DNA from: Flavobacteriales bacterium UBA1959
Lineage (GTDB): Bacteria; Bacteroidota; Bacteroidia; Flavobacteriales_D; Sanyastnellaceae
NCBI GenBank assembly: GCA_002336085.1
Contig: DDEH01000088.1
Span: 1-23,993, forward strand
Reading direction: 5' to 3'
DNA: 23,993 nt
Below are positions 7,310 through 15,636 of the stretch, piece by piece. The position numbers and the translations under genes are program-made. Positions within the stretch are counted from its first letter, which is position 1. The number at the start of each line of letters is the position of its first letter. The notes beneath the pieces were generated by a model that worked only from the letters and a program-made list of their open reading frames with translations, was not told where the DNA came from and did no database searches.

Positions 7310-9691
7310 TCAGAGAGAAGCATTTACATCAAAGGCGGCACAGGCATTTGGCTCGAGCGTTACAGTAGACCCCTCGAACTCCGCCATGCCAAGCAACAAC
7401 GACAGGGATGATTGCTTGGGCAAAGAGACCGTTTTATGTTGGTTGCTCGTGTTAATGTAGGTCACTGTTTTTTCACCTAGATAGGTGCGTTCAATGGCGA
7501 GCACTCCGGCGGCTTTTTCGGGGATAAATATTGCACTTTGGCCATACATAAGACTCATCCGTGATTTGCGCAATTCAATCCACTCGTGTGTCCAGTTCCA
7601 TAACGCTTGCTCATCCCTGTTCCAATCATCGAAGCGCATCATCCTGCGATTGTCTGGGTCGTTTCCGCCTACATCGGCTATTTCATCACCGTAATAAATA
7701 CAGGGGATACCAGCGTGGCTCATGATGGATGCCATTAACCAGCCCATGCGCGTGTAGCCGCGCTGACCCGAATGCACAATTTCACGGGTCCAACCTGCCA
7801 ATTTGGTATCTTCTCCAGGAATGAGCCCGCCATCGGCCAACGATGCAAAACGTGGGCGGTCTTGATTTCCAGTGATGTTGCCCATTAAATGATGTGCTCC
7901 GTATGCGCGAAGGCTTTGCTCAGAAATCGCGATAAGAGCGGACAAATCCGGTTCATCAGCTGCAAACACCGCTACCATGGCGTCGTACAGATTGAAGTCA
8001 AATTGTGCGTCTAGCATTCCGCTAGCTACGTATTTCTTAATCAAAGAAGGCGCTCCATAGGTTTCGCCAATTTGAAACAACGAACGATTCGACCCGGTTG
8101 TTTGGGCTCGCACCTTTGCAGTTAGTTGCCTCCAAAAAACTTCGGGAATGTGCTTTGTTGCATCGTGACGGAACCCATCAATTTGCGTGTTTTTCACCCA
8201 CCACAATGCACTGTCAGTCATCGTTTCATACACCTCCTTTCGTTGCAGGTCTAAGGTAGGCATGAAGGTATCAAACCAAGTGGTTAGTCGCTGTGAGTCC
8301 CAAAGTTGCGTGTTCAAATCTCCATTGGGCAAATAGAGATTTGTCACCCAATCAGGATGCGCGAGATAGACCGGATGATCCTGGTGAACATGGTTTGCGA
8401 CGTAATCGATTAGAATGTTCATGTCCTTAGCATGAACTTCATTCACCAAGGAATCGAACAACTTCATGGTTCCAAATCTGCGATCGATTCCAGTGGATGC
8501 AATTGGCCAATAGCCGTGATAACCACTAAATTTACTGGTAATGTCAGTGCTGGGATCTGACCAAAAACCCCATGCGTCATCAGGATTGGGAGTGATTGGA
8601 GATACCCAAACAGTATTGATGCCGAGAGAATCCAAATAAGGCAAGGCTTGAAGTACACCTTTCAAGTCGCCGCCGTAGTGATTCGCATTGGCCTGAACAC
8701 CAGGATCGTTAGATTTCCAATCGTTTTGCACGTTTCCATTTTTGAATCGATCAACCATTAAGAAATACATAATCATGGTCTGTCGATCTTGCCGTGTAAG
8801 CTCGTCCGTATTTTGAATGGGAATGCCATGCTTCAAAGGAATCAATGCGTGCTGTCCCAATTCCGCCTCGTTTGCAACCCAAATGCGAAGGTGGGAACGC
8901 TCGTGTTCGGATGCTACCGCAGGAATAGCAAAGGATAAGGCTCCTAACGAATCGGTTTTGCCGGATACCACAAGTGTGTTGTCCCAAAAGACCAGGCAAT
9001 GTGACGAGGGTGCAGACGTGCAATGAATACTATCTTGGAAGGCTGTGGTCAACTCCAAAGGCTTGTCTATGCCGCGGACTTCAAGAATGGAGTTGAATCC
9101 ACCAAACCCATTTGCCACGCGGCTCGCATTATTGGGATCAGGAAATTCTTGCCCATTAGATACGAATTGGTATAAATGACTTCCTTTCTCTAGATTCAAT
9201 TCCACAGCAAGGCTGCTACCAATCTGTTTGAGCGGAATAGGAGAAGATTGCCAGGCGGTGAAACTTCCCATGATGCTCGCATCCTGTATTTCGGCCGTTC
9301 GTTCGAGACGAACAGTTACTTTTTTTTTCGTGGTTTTGAGGAGTGGGATTTCAATAGATTTGCCGCTGGACCAAAGTTGGAGATATCCAACGCTATAAAG
9401 CGGTTGTTTTGTTATGGCGACTGTCTCATTCAACCCGTCCAAGTCCCGATGAATGGAAATAGGCTCTCCATTCTCCCAAAGAACTGAATCCACGTGTCCA
9501 ATCCAGGCATGAAAGTCGCCCAATGCAATTCGTGTGCTATCTGATTCTAGCTGCACAGGGATAATGAGCTGCGTTGATGTTTTTTCAGTGGAATCAACAT
9601 TATGACAACTGGAAATGACAAGAACACTGAACAATAAAAAAGAAAAATGCCATGCTACTGCATGGCATTTTGATGTTGGAGAGTGCGTCAT
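7310..9691 (-). CDS. GH13 alpha-amylase family lipoprotein (SusG/neopullulanase-like)
   Basis: A 793-residue protein starting at ATG 9691; the longer frame to 9700 begins with TTG. It has a lipoprotein signal peptide with lipobox VISSC (Cys29). An N-terminal beta domain is followed by a CBM48-like domain (about residues 120-210, IMGSFTAWQ), then a GH13 catalytic barrel (about 305-690) and a C-terminal beta domain. Conserved regions are I (DYVANHVH), II (GFRHDATKH, nucleophile D510), III (IGETYG, acid/base E543) and IV (TGNQDRPR, D611). The region IV His is Gln610. The enzyme should cleave alpha-1,4-glucan or maltodextrin at the outer membrane or in the periplasm. It is the last gene of the glucan operon, 25 bp after the DUF4961-like gene. 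A strong terminator-like hairpin lies within codons 7-16 and may set its expression level. Exact specificity (amylase, neopullulanase or cyclomaltodextrinase) is unresolved. Confidence 0.92.
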   Translation of the reverse strand: MTHSPTSKCHAVAWHFSFLLFSVLVISSCHNVDSTEKTSTQLIIPVQLESDSTRIALGDFHAWIGHVDSVLWENGEPISIHRDLDGLNETVAITKQPLYSVGYLQLWSSGKSIEIPLLKTTKKKVTVRLERTAEIQDASIMGSFTAWQSSPIPLKQIGSSLAVELNLEKGSHLYQFVSNGQEFPDPNNASRVANGFGGFNSILEVRGIDKPLELTTAFQDSIHCTSAPSSHCLVFWDNTLVVSGKTDSLGALSFAIPAVASEHERSHLRIWVANEAELGQHALIPLKHGIPIQNTDELTRQDRQTMIMYFLMVDRFKNGNVQNDWKSNDPGVQANANHYGGDLKGVLQALPYLDSLGINTVWVSPITPNPDDAWGFWSDPSTDITSKFSGYHGYWPIASTGIDRRFGTMKLFDSLVNEVHAKDMNILIDYVANHVHQDHPVYLAHPDWVTNLYLPNGDLNTQLWDSQRLTTWFDTFMPTLDLQRKEVYETMTDSALWWVKNTQIDGFRHDATKHIPEVFWRQLTAKVRAQTTGSNRSLFQIGETYGAPSLIKKYVASGMLDAQFDFNLYDAMVAVFAADEPDLSALIAISEQSLRAYGAHHLMGNITGNQDRPRFASLADGGLIPGEDTKLAGWTREIVHSGQRGYTRMGWLMASIMSHAGIPCIYYGDEIADVGGNDPDNRRMMRFDDWNRDEQALWNWTHEWIELRKSRMSLMYGQSAIFIPEKAAGVLAIERTYLGEKTVTYINTSNQHKTVSLPKQSSLSLLLGMAEFEGSTVTLEPNACAAFDVNASL
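9636..9671 (-). terminator. Intrinsic-terminator-like hairpin inside the GH13 lipoprotein leader
   Basis: On the minus strand a perfect 12-bp inverted repeat, AAAATGCCATGC / GCATGGCATTTT (9671-9660 and 9655-9644), encloses the 4-nt loop AGTA. It is followed directly by a U-rich run, TTTTTCTTTTTT (9647-9636). This is the layout of a Rho-independent terminator, but it falls 21-48 nt into the amylase coding sequence and encodes part of the signal peptide. It sits about 46 nt after the stop of the DUF4961-like gene, so it could attenuate read-through from the upstream susCD genes into the amylase. Confidence 0.65.
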
Positions 9692-9716
9692 AAAATGCAA
9701 GACAAGTTGAATAGGA

Positions 9717-10580
9717 TCATTCGCAATCTAAAAGGGATATGATTTCAAAAGGTGGTGGCCCGGGAGGGTAGTTGAATCCTTCTCGAGCAATGTAGTACCA
9801 AATCTCACTGAGTTTTTCTTCTCCCGTTAAGAACTGAGAAAATAAATCTTCGGGAATAAGAGTGCTCCGGAATTTTCCGTTTCCCATGGACGAGAGCTTT
9901 AGCTGCGGAGTCTGTGTCACTTGGCTTTCATCAACGTATTCGAAGCTCGTAAAGGCGTCAACTTTGCCAAGCACGTAAATATAACAGTCATCCTCGCCCA
10001 TGGCCTGAAGCCCCTCATAAAGATTCTCTTGATTGTTATCGTATGTAATGGTAATATAGTCGTCGGGCTCTCGCAATTCGGGGAATACGCAAATGCGTGC
10101 TTCGCACAGTTTGGGAATGATATCGACGTGCAAATCCTCAGATTTTCCTTCGAATGGGAATCCTTCGGCTTCCATTCCATTACTCAATTTTGCCAAGCAA
10201 GAAATGCCCCTCGAGAAAAGTTGGGGTCCGTCCACACCGTAATACTCTGACGGTACAAAGGTCATGGAGTACAACTTGGGGCCCACCTTGGTCAATTCTT
10301 GATGGTCAGCCGAGTTGTCCCAATCTCCATTGCCTGCTGCAGGATTGGAGGGGTCCCATGTCCATAGGAATACGGAGGTATCCGGATGCGCGTCTAGGAT
10401 TCCAGAGAGTCCATTGTTCTGAATACCATCTTCACTCTGGTTCATGTCGATGAACAAAGTCATTTCTGAATTCGCATCGGTGGGTGAAGGAAGGACATAA
10501 ACTTTCTGACTCGAGGCTGAGGCTGAGCAAAAGAGGAGAAAGCCTCCAATAAAAAGCACATTCGATATTGTCTTCTTCAT
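9717..10580 (-). CDS. Secreted protein with two DUF4961-like modules (putative alpha-glucan-binding)
   Basis: A 287-residue protein with a signal peptide (cut near ASASSQ) and no lipobox or obvious T9SS domain. Two similar beta-rich modules can be seen: residues about 26-150 (MTLFIDMN, DWDN, GPKLYSMTFVPSEYYG and CLAKLSNG) and about 157-275 (ITITYDNN, YIYVLGKV, GNGKFRSTLIPEDLF and IWYYIAREG). The first module resembles the N-terminus of the large GH13 protein in this cluster. The family reminds me of DUF4961, which accompanies SusCD pairs in flavobacterial alpha-glucan loci; I could not check this by search. By position (after SusC, SusD and a small lipoprotein, before an amylase) it takes the place of SusE/SusF, so a glycan-binding role is a reasonable inference but unproven. 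Its ATG overlaps the upstream stop by 4 nt, indicating translational coupling. Confidence 0.7.
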   Translation of the reverse strand: MKKTISNVLFIGGFLLFCSASASSQKVYVLPSPTDANSEMTLFIDMNQSEDGIQNNGLSGILDAHPDTSVFLWTWDPSNPAAGNGDWDNSADHQELTKVGPKLYSMTFVPSEYYGVDGPQLFSRGISCLAKLSNGMEAEGFPFEGKSEDLHVDIIPKLCEARICVFPELREPDDYITITYDNNQENLYEGLQAMGEDDCYIYVLGKVDAFTSFEYVDESQVTQTPQLKLSSMGNGKFRSTLIPEDLFSQFLTGEEKLSEIWYYIAREGFNYPPGPPPFEIISLLDCE

Positions 10581-11080
10581 CCGTTTATTCTATTGAATTC
10601 AAAAGTGTAAACATTGGTAGCTGCTGAACCGCATTCTCTTCTGTACTCGATACGCATGTTTTCGTCAAATTCACGTACCATTCCCCCTAAGTTGTAGGAC
10701 AAGGTGTCGTTCACTGTATAGAGTTCGAGGAAAGTTGGATAGAGGTCGTCATCAAAACCCCAAAAGCCTCCTTCACCGAAATAATTCTTTCCCATTTCAA
10801 GCGCTACAGCGTAGGTTCTATCTTCATTGAATGTTAGTTGAATGGGAGTGGAGATGCCATCGATAAAAAACGAACTTAAATCCCTCGTCTCTTTGACAGG
10901 ACTGTTGAGATCTTGTTGGATGAAACTGCTCAGTTCCCAAGTTCCAAGCATTCCCTGAACCTTGTCAAAGGGATCGCCTAATGCCCCGTCTGTTTCGGGC
11001 TTGCACCCACCAAGCGCAGTCAGTAATGCGACCAAGAGTAAGAGGTGGAGCCGTTGAATTGGCTGGTTTGCTGTAGTCAT
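10577..11080 (-). CDS. Small DUF5004-like lipoprotein of the SusCD operon
   Basis: A 167-residue lipoprotein with a charged n-region, a Leu-rich core and lipobox LGGC (Cys26). The mature part begins with MLGTWELSSFIQQDL and contains PIQLTFNEDRTYAVAL, a lipocalin-like pattern (a GTW strand, then a strand with a polar turn) found in DUF5004-type proteins that accompany SusD in flavobacterial loci. That name comes from memory of the family and was not searched. The gene lies 11 bp after susD and overlaps the next ORF by 4 nt (ATGA), so it belongs to the operon. It is probably a surface or periplasmic lipoprotein that helps bind glucan or stabilise the SusCD complex, but function is inferred only from context. 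Confidence 0.72.
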   Translation of the reverse strand: MTTANQPIQRLHLLLLVALLTALGGCKPETDGALGDPFDKVQGMLGTWELSSFIQQDLNSPVKETRDLSSFFIDGISTPIQLTFNEDRTYAVALEMGKNYFGEGGFWGFDDDLYPTFLELYTVNDTLSYNLGGMVREFDENMRIEYRRECGSAATNVYTFEFNRING

Positions 11081-11091
11081 TGTCTAGTTAT

Positions 11092-12453
11092 TTAGAGGCA
11101 TCCGCCTTCATCGTTTAACTCAAACCCTTGGACGGTCGTCTCGCTGTTTGAGAACTGTAACGACATGCCGGGGCAATCCCATGAGGCCCCGCGAATAATA
11201 ATGGATTCACCCATGGCCCCGCGCCGGAGGAGTTGATCCACCCACAAACCTTCGCATGCTGTCTCCTTTCTGAACTCTTCTCTTGCGGCTGAAATGACTT
11301 CATCCGGTGATGCATCAGAAGCGAGATCGTTGTTTCCGTCGCCATAAGCACGTCCTCGAATGGCATTGATATCGGCAATCGCAATGTCCAAGTCTTCGTT
11401 TAATTCTCCAAGGGTCTCTGCACGAATCAAATGCATTAGAGTCAGATAAGCCAATGGCACGTTGAAGTATTCCTTCTCATTGAACCGATTAATGAATGCG
11501 CGGGGTCCTGCTGTGTACCATGCCGAACGTCCGTCTGCAGCTCCCGAAAGACTCATGAAAAACGCAAAATCTTCACTGAAAGCCAATTGTGGATTTGCTG
11601 TATTGTCAGAACGTAAATTGTCACGAAACCAAGTGCTTCGAAAGTCATTGGGTTGGCTAATGATTCCGAAAATTGTTTCAGGATTAATGATATCCGTTTC
11701 ATAACGGTCCAAGTCCTCGTCCAATGCAAACACACCCGAGTTGATGACATTTGATGCAAGTTGTGATGCCTCGCTATAATTCCCCATAAGAAAATGCACC
11801 TGAGATAGATACGCTTCTGCAGCAAATTTGGTGGCGTAGGGACCATTTTGTAAAGGCAAGTTGGCCGCAGCAAACTCCAGGTCGATAAGAACTTGCTCAT
11901 AAACAGCTGCCACGCTCGCCCGCGGCAAAGGCTCTTGTGTAGGAGCAATGCGAAGGGGAACACCCGGATGGTCATTGCTCGGAGAATATCCAAAAGGCCG
12001 AGCGTAAATCTTTACTGCGCCCCAATGGCACAAAGCTCGGATAAAACGAGCCTCAGCTTCCAGTCGAATCCTCTCATCTTCTGGCAAATCGTCTACAATT
12101 CTGAAATTGTCGATCACAACATTCGAACGGTAAATTGCGTAATAAAAGTCGGTATACACTCCGCTGTTGATGCCGGTAAAAAAGGTTGTCTCTCGGTTGT
12201 ATACTGCGGTAAAGTCAAGGCTATTATCCGGGTAGCCAAAGTTGGGCCCACGCAGTTCGTTTACTATTTGAACGCGACCACCGTAAAGATTGGCGAGTAC
12301 ATCGTAGTTGCTGACGAGAAGGCGTTGTAAATCTTCAGAAGTTTGAATGGCATCCTCAGCAAGAATGACTTCACCCGGTTCGAATTCGAGAAGGTGGTCA
12401 CATGAAACCAAACTAAGTATCAATCCTGCAATGAAAGTTATTTTAAATTTCAT
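11092..12453 (-). CDS. SusD/RagB-family nutrient-binding outer-membrane lipoprotein
   Basis: A 453-residue SusD family protein. The signal peptide ends in lipobox LVSC (Cys18), followed by the usual short linker and N-terminal helical domain (HLLEFEPGEVILAEDAIQ). Family landmarks include SEDLQRLLVSNYDVLANLYGG, YYAIYRSNVVIDN, RLEAEARFIRALCHWGAVK with the TPR-like helices, and VISAAREEFRKETACEG with a Trp-rich C-terminal region. SusD lipoproteins sit on the cell surface as a lid over the SusC barrel and capture oligosaccharide. It follows susC by 9 bp, which is the standard pair arrangement. The neighbouring GH13 enzymes predict an alpha-glucan ligand. It is near the short end of the family (usually 450-600 residues). 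Confidence 0.95.
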   Translation of the reverse strand: MKFKITFIAGLILSLVSCDHLLEFEPGEVILAEDAIQTSEDLQRLLVSNYDVLANLYGGRVQIVNELRGPNFGYPDNSLDFTAVYNRETTFFTGINSGVYTDFYYAIYRSNVVIDNFRIVDDLPEDERIRLEAEARFIRALCHWGAVKIYARPFGYSPSNDHPGVPLRIAPTQEPLPRASVAAVYEQVLIDLEFAAANLPLQNGPYATKFAAEAYLSQVHFLMGNYSEASQLASNVINSGVFALDEDLDRYETDIINPETIFGIISQPNDFRSTWFRDNLRSDNTANPQLAFSEDFAFFMSLSGAADGRSAWYTAGPRAFINRFNEKEYFNVPLAYLTLMHLIRAETLGELNEDLDIAIADINAIRGRAYGDGNNDLASDASPDEVISAAREEFRKETACEGLWVDQLLRRGAMGESIIIRGASWDCPGMSLQFSNSETTVQGFELNDEGGCL

Positions 12454-12462
12454 GATTTCGGA

Positions 12463-15400
12463 TTAAAAGTTGGTGGAAATCGAGAGCGTAAAGGCCCGCT
12501 CTTGAGGAGGAGTGAGGTAAGTCACATTCGGACTCATGTTCCGGTCCTGGGCATTCTCGAAGTCACGCACCACCTCTGGATCAAGACCTGGGAAGTTTGT
12601 GAAAGTGAAAACATTGGTCGCATTGATTGACACTCGGCAGTTTTGAAGAGAGCTTGCTGCATCAAGAGGGATGTTGTATCCCAATGTCACGTTTCTTAAA
12701 CGCAGGTATGAAGCATCGTAGATGAAGAGACTCGTATTCCACCAAGGAAAGCCCGAAGGCAGACTATAGGTCGTTTCATCCAGTGTAAGGCGAGGGTAGG
12801 CGGCCACGTCGCCGGGTTGACGCCAGCGATCGAGTTTTTCCGTTCGCATGTTCCAACCTGTAACCACGCCCAACTGTCGCTTGGCAGACGAGTCAAATAT
12901 CTTGGCTCCAATGCTGAAGGTAGCCAGTGCGCCAAGGTCCCAGTTTCTGTAGTTCACGGTGTTGTTAAATCCCCCGATGAATTCAGGCAAGCCGTCACCA
13001 ACGTATTTACGGATGTCATTGTTGTAATCAAACGTCTCCTCACCGTCTAGGTCAAGGTAAACGGGCAGTCCGCTTTCTGGGTCTACGTGGCTGTGCTCCA
13101 CAAGATAGAAGGACCCGACGGGGCGGCCTACTATCACGCGAGAATCGTTGGTGCCGCCGCTTACGGCATCGGGTGTGTATTCCCCAATGTTGACTAATTC
13201 ATTGTAATTGCGGGCGATATTCAAGTCAGTTGTCCATTGAATGGCTCCAACTGTATTGCGGGATTTGATGGATAACTCTACTCCGCGATTCAGTATGGTG
13301 CCCACATTGTCCCAGAAGTTGGTGAATCCAGTGCTCGCTGGTGTGCTCACGTTCATCAAGACGTCAGTGGAGTATTTGTGGTAGCCTGCGAGTTCGACGG
13401 TAACACGGTCTGACCACAATCCCATCTCTACACTTGCATCTACTGTTCTTGACGTTTCCCAGCGCAACGTAGGGTTTTCTGGTTGCAAAGGATACAATAT
13501 TGAATCTCCGGCATAGGTTATTCCATTGTCTGCTGCTGAATAAGTGCCAAATCGTGCATAATCAGGCAGTGCTGCATTGCCGGTCAACCCCATGCTAGAA
13601 CGCACCTTTAAAAAGCTAATCGTCTGACTCTGGAACCAATCTTCATCCGATACGACCCATCCGGCAGATATAGACGGAAAGAAGCCATAGCGGCTATCCC
13701 GTCCGAAGCGTGAACTTCCGTCAACTCGCGCGGTTGCCTGAAAGAAATAGCGGTCGTTCAAAGTGTAATTTAGGCGCCCAAAATAAGAGAGGAAGCTATG
13801 CTGAGAGGGCAGGTTGACCGTTGTATTCACGCTTTCCGCGTCTTGGGTCAAGGAATCGTTTTCGAATATGGGGGAGTCCACTTGTCCGTAAAACAACCCA
13901 TAACCATAATTGTCGGTGCGTTGAAATTCGCTGCCAAGCAAAAAACTAATGGTTTGCTTATCATCTAGCTCCAGACGGTAGTCAGCTGTTGCGCTGTAGT
14001 TCCAATTCAGTACATAATTGGCATAGCGACTCGCACTTCCCAGATTGGTATTTATGGACAGAGCTCCAGGGTTGAATACATCCTCCTTCAGGTGCAAATA
14101 ATCGAATCCTCCGCTCACTTTTAAGTTGAGGTTCTCAATGGGCGAATAGATCAATTGAGCATTGCTAATGGACCGATCCTCAGTAGTTTTCCACTTCTTT
14201 AGTTCGCGCACGGCGACGGGGTTTTTGGTCCCTCCCCATTCGTCAAACCATAAGAAATATTCACCGGCTTCGTTCGTTACGTTGCCGTTGGCGTCGATCT
14301 CATCTTGGGCATATTGGACGGGATAAAAAGGAAGTGCGTTCGACATGGCATCGCCAAGTCCGCCTGACCAAGCCGCATCGATCCGACTGTTCTCACCACG
14401 AGACAAAGATGTGCTCAGCAGTACTTTGGTTTTTGGGGTAGGTTTCCAATCAAAGTTTATTCGGGCGCTTGTGCGATCGTAGGAATTTCCTCGGAGGTAA
14501 CTTTCGTTGTTATCCTTTGATACTCCTGCATAAAAGCTATAGCGATCAGCACCATGCCGGACTCCAAAATTCACTGCATTCTTTAGGCCGATTCCGATGG
14601 TTTCGTCCACCCAATCTGTGTTGGTAAGCAATGCACGTTCGTATGCTTCACGACGCGTATTCGCATCGTCTGCAGAGGATGTCATATTGGGCAACCAAAC
14701 GTAACCCGTCCCACCGTCGTTTTCCCATGCTTCTTGACGCAACGCCAAGTAAGTTTCCGTGTCCATCATGTTGGGGCGGGTAGCTGGCGTTCCAACGCCC
14801 ATTCGCGTGCTAAATTCAAATGATGTTCCTTTTTGACCTCGTTTGGTGGTAATTAAAATCACTCCATTTGCTCCTCTAGATCCATAAATTCCCGTGGCTG
14901 CGGCATCTTTAAGAATCTCGACAGATTGGATGTCGTTGGGATTGATGGCTGCCAAAGGATTGTTATTCAGTGCCCCTGAATTTCCCCGTAAAAAGTATTC
15001 TTGTGTGATTGGAATCCCGTCGACAACGTACAAAGGATCACCAGCGGCTGAAACTGATGCTACACCTCGCACTCTAATCAATGATGGCGCTCCAGCAATA
15101 CCAGACGATTGGCTCACTTGCACACCAGCTGCTTGTCCTTGAAGAGCAGCTTCAAATGAAGGAGTTTGAATTCCTGTAATTTGCTTCGCGTCGACTTGTA
15201 CAATGCTACCTGTAACCTCCTTCTTGCGTTGAACGCCGTACCCTACTACGACCACATCTTCGATTAAAACGGCATCGTCAGCAAGCGCTATGTTCAACGA
15301 AATATTTGAGTTTCCTATCTGGACATTTTTGGTCTGAGCCACATATCCGATGTAGGAAAAGAAGATTTCATGGCTGCCAGGGCTCAAGATGAAGCTGTAT

Positions 15401-15564
15401 TTACCAGTGGCTGTGGTGAACTGACCGTTGGAGCCGTCTACGACAACAGAAGCTCCCGGAAGCGGAACTCCTTTGCTGTCCATTACTGTTCCGCTTAGGT
15501 TTTGTGCGTTAAGTCCTGTGGCAAGGAACATAAACAAACACATGACAAGGTTGAATCTAATCAT
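12463..15564 (-). CDS. SusC/RagA-family TonB-linked outer-membrane transporter
   Basis: A 1033-residue SusC-type transporter. The signal peptide ends near GLNAQ. A carboxypeptidase-like regulatory domain follows (about residues 22-105, GTVMDSKGVPLPGASVVVDG and FFSYIGYV). Next come the TonB-box-like segment VVVVGYGVQRKKEVTGSI (about 105-122), the plug (PSLIRVRGVASV, PLYVVDGIP, VEILKDAAATGIYGSRGANG) and the beta-barrel, which ends in a typical aromatic strand (RAFTLSISTNF). It imports oligosaccharides released at the surface, working with the SusD lid. It sits in the middle of the putative operon, 72 bp after the large amylase gene and 9 bp before susD. That 72-bp gap could hold an internal promoter or processing site. 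Alpha-glucan is the expected substrate because two GH13 proteins flank the pair. Confidence 0.97.
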   Translation of the reverse strand: MIRFNLVMCLFMFLATGLNAQNLSGTVMDSKGVPLPGASVVVDGSNGQFTTATGKYSFILSPGSHEIFFSYIGYVAQTKNVQIGNSNISLNIALADDAVLIEDVVVVGYGVQRKKEVTGSIVQVDAKQITGIQTPSFEAALQGQAAGVQVSQSSGIAGAPSLIRVRGVASVSAAGDPLYVVDGIPITQEYFLRGNSGALNNNPLAAINPNDIQSVEILKDAAATGIYGSRGANGVILITTKRGQKGTSFEFSTRMGVGTPATRPNMMDTETYLALRQEAWENDGGTGYVWLPNMTSSADDANTRREAYERALLTNTDWVDETIGIGLKNAVNFGVRHGADRYSFYAGVSKDNNESYLRGNSYDRTSARINFDWKPTPKTKVLLSTSLSRGENSRIDAAWSGGLGDAMSNALPFYPVQYAQDEIDANGNVTNEAGEYFLWFDEWGGTKNPVAVRELKKWKTTEDRSISNAQLIYSPIENLNLKVSGGFDYLHLKEDVFNPGALSINTNLGSASRYANYVLNWNYSATADYRLELDDKQTISFLLGSEFQRTDNYGYGLFYGQVDSPIFENDSLTQDAESVNTTVNLPSQHSFLSYFGRLNYTLNDRYFFQATARVDGSSRFGRDSRYGFFPSISAGWVVSDEDWFQSQTISFLKVRSSMGLTGNAALPDYARFGTYSAADNGITYAGDSILYPLQPENPTLRWETSRTVDASVEMGLWSDRVTVELAGYHKYSTDVLMNVSTPASTGFTNFWDNVGTILNRGVELSIKSRNTVGAIQWTTDLNIARNYNELVNIGEYTPDAVSGGTNDSRVIVGRPVGSFYLVEHSHVDPESGLPVYLDLDGEETFDYNNDIRKYVGDGLPEFIGGFNNTVNYRNWDLGALATFSIGAKIFDSSAKRQLGVVTGWNMRTEKLDRWRQPGDVAAYPRLTLDETTYSLPSGFPWWNTSLFIYDASYLRLRNVTLGYNIPLDAASSLQNCRVSINATNVFTFTNFPGLDPEVVRDFENAQDRNMSPNVTYLTPPQERAFTLSISTNF

Positions 15565-15636
15565 GGGTAAAGGATTTACGAGGCGTAAGGTAAGTTCATG
15601 TAGTATGTCTTTACAACCCGAGATTGGGGGCAGTTA
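15565..15636 (-). promoter_or_regulatory. 72-bp spacer upstream of susC with a small inverted repeat
   Basis: This is the only sizeable gap inside the eight-gene block. It contains TTACG-CCT-CGTAA (15588-15576, minus strand), a 5-bp inverted repeat about 12 nt before the susC ATG, flanked by short CTTAC/CTTTAC repeats. I see no TAnnTTTG element. It may be a leader hairpin, a processing site or a minor regulator site that adjusts susCD relative to upstream genes. Nothing firmer can be said. Confidence 0.3.

Noticed and set aside
9921..10453. Two plus-strand ORFs of about 100 codons
   Set aside because: They lie wholly antisense to the DUF4961-like gene, which has a signal peptide, a coupled start and a clear family pattern.
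11553..12330. Longer alternative-frame ORFs (145 codons each strand) inside susD
   Set aside because: Both are shadows of a well-supported SusD gene with intact family motifs.
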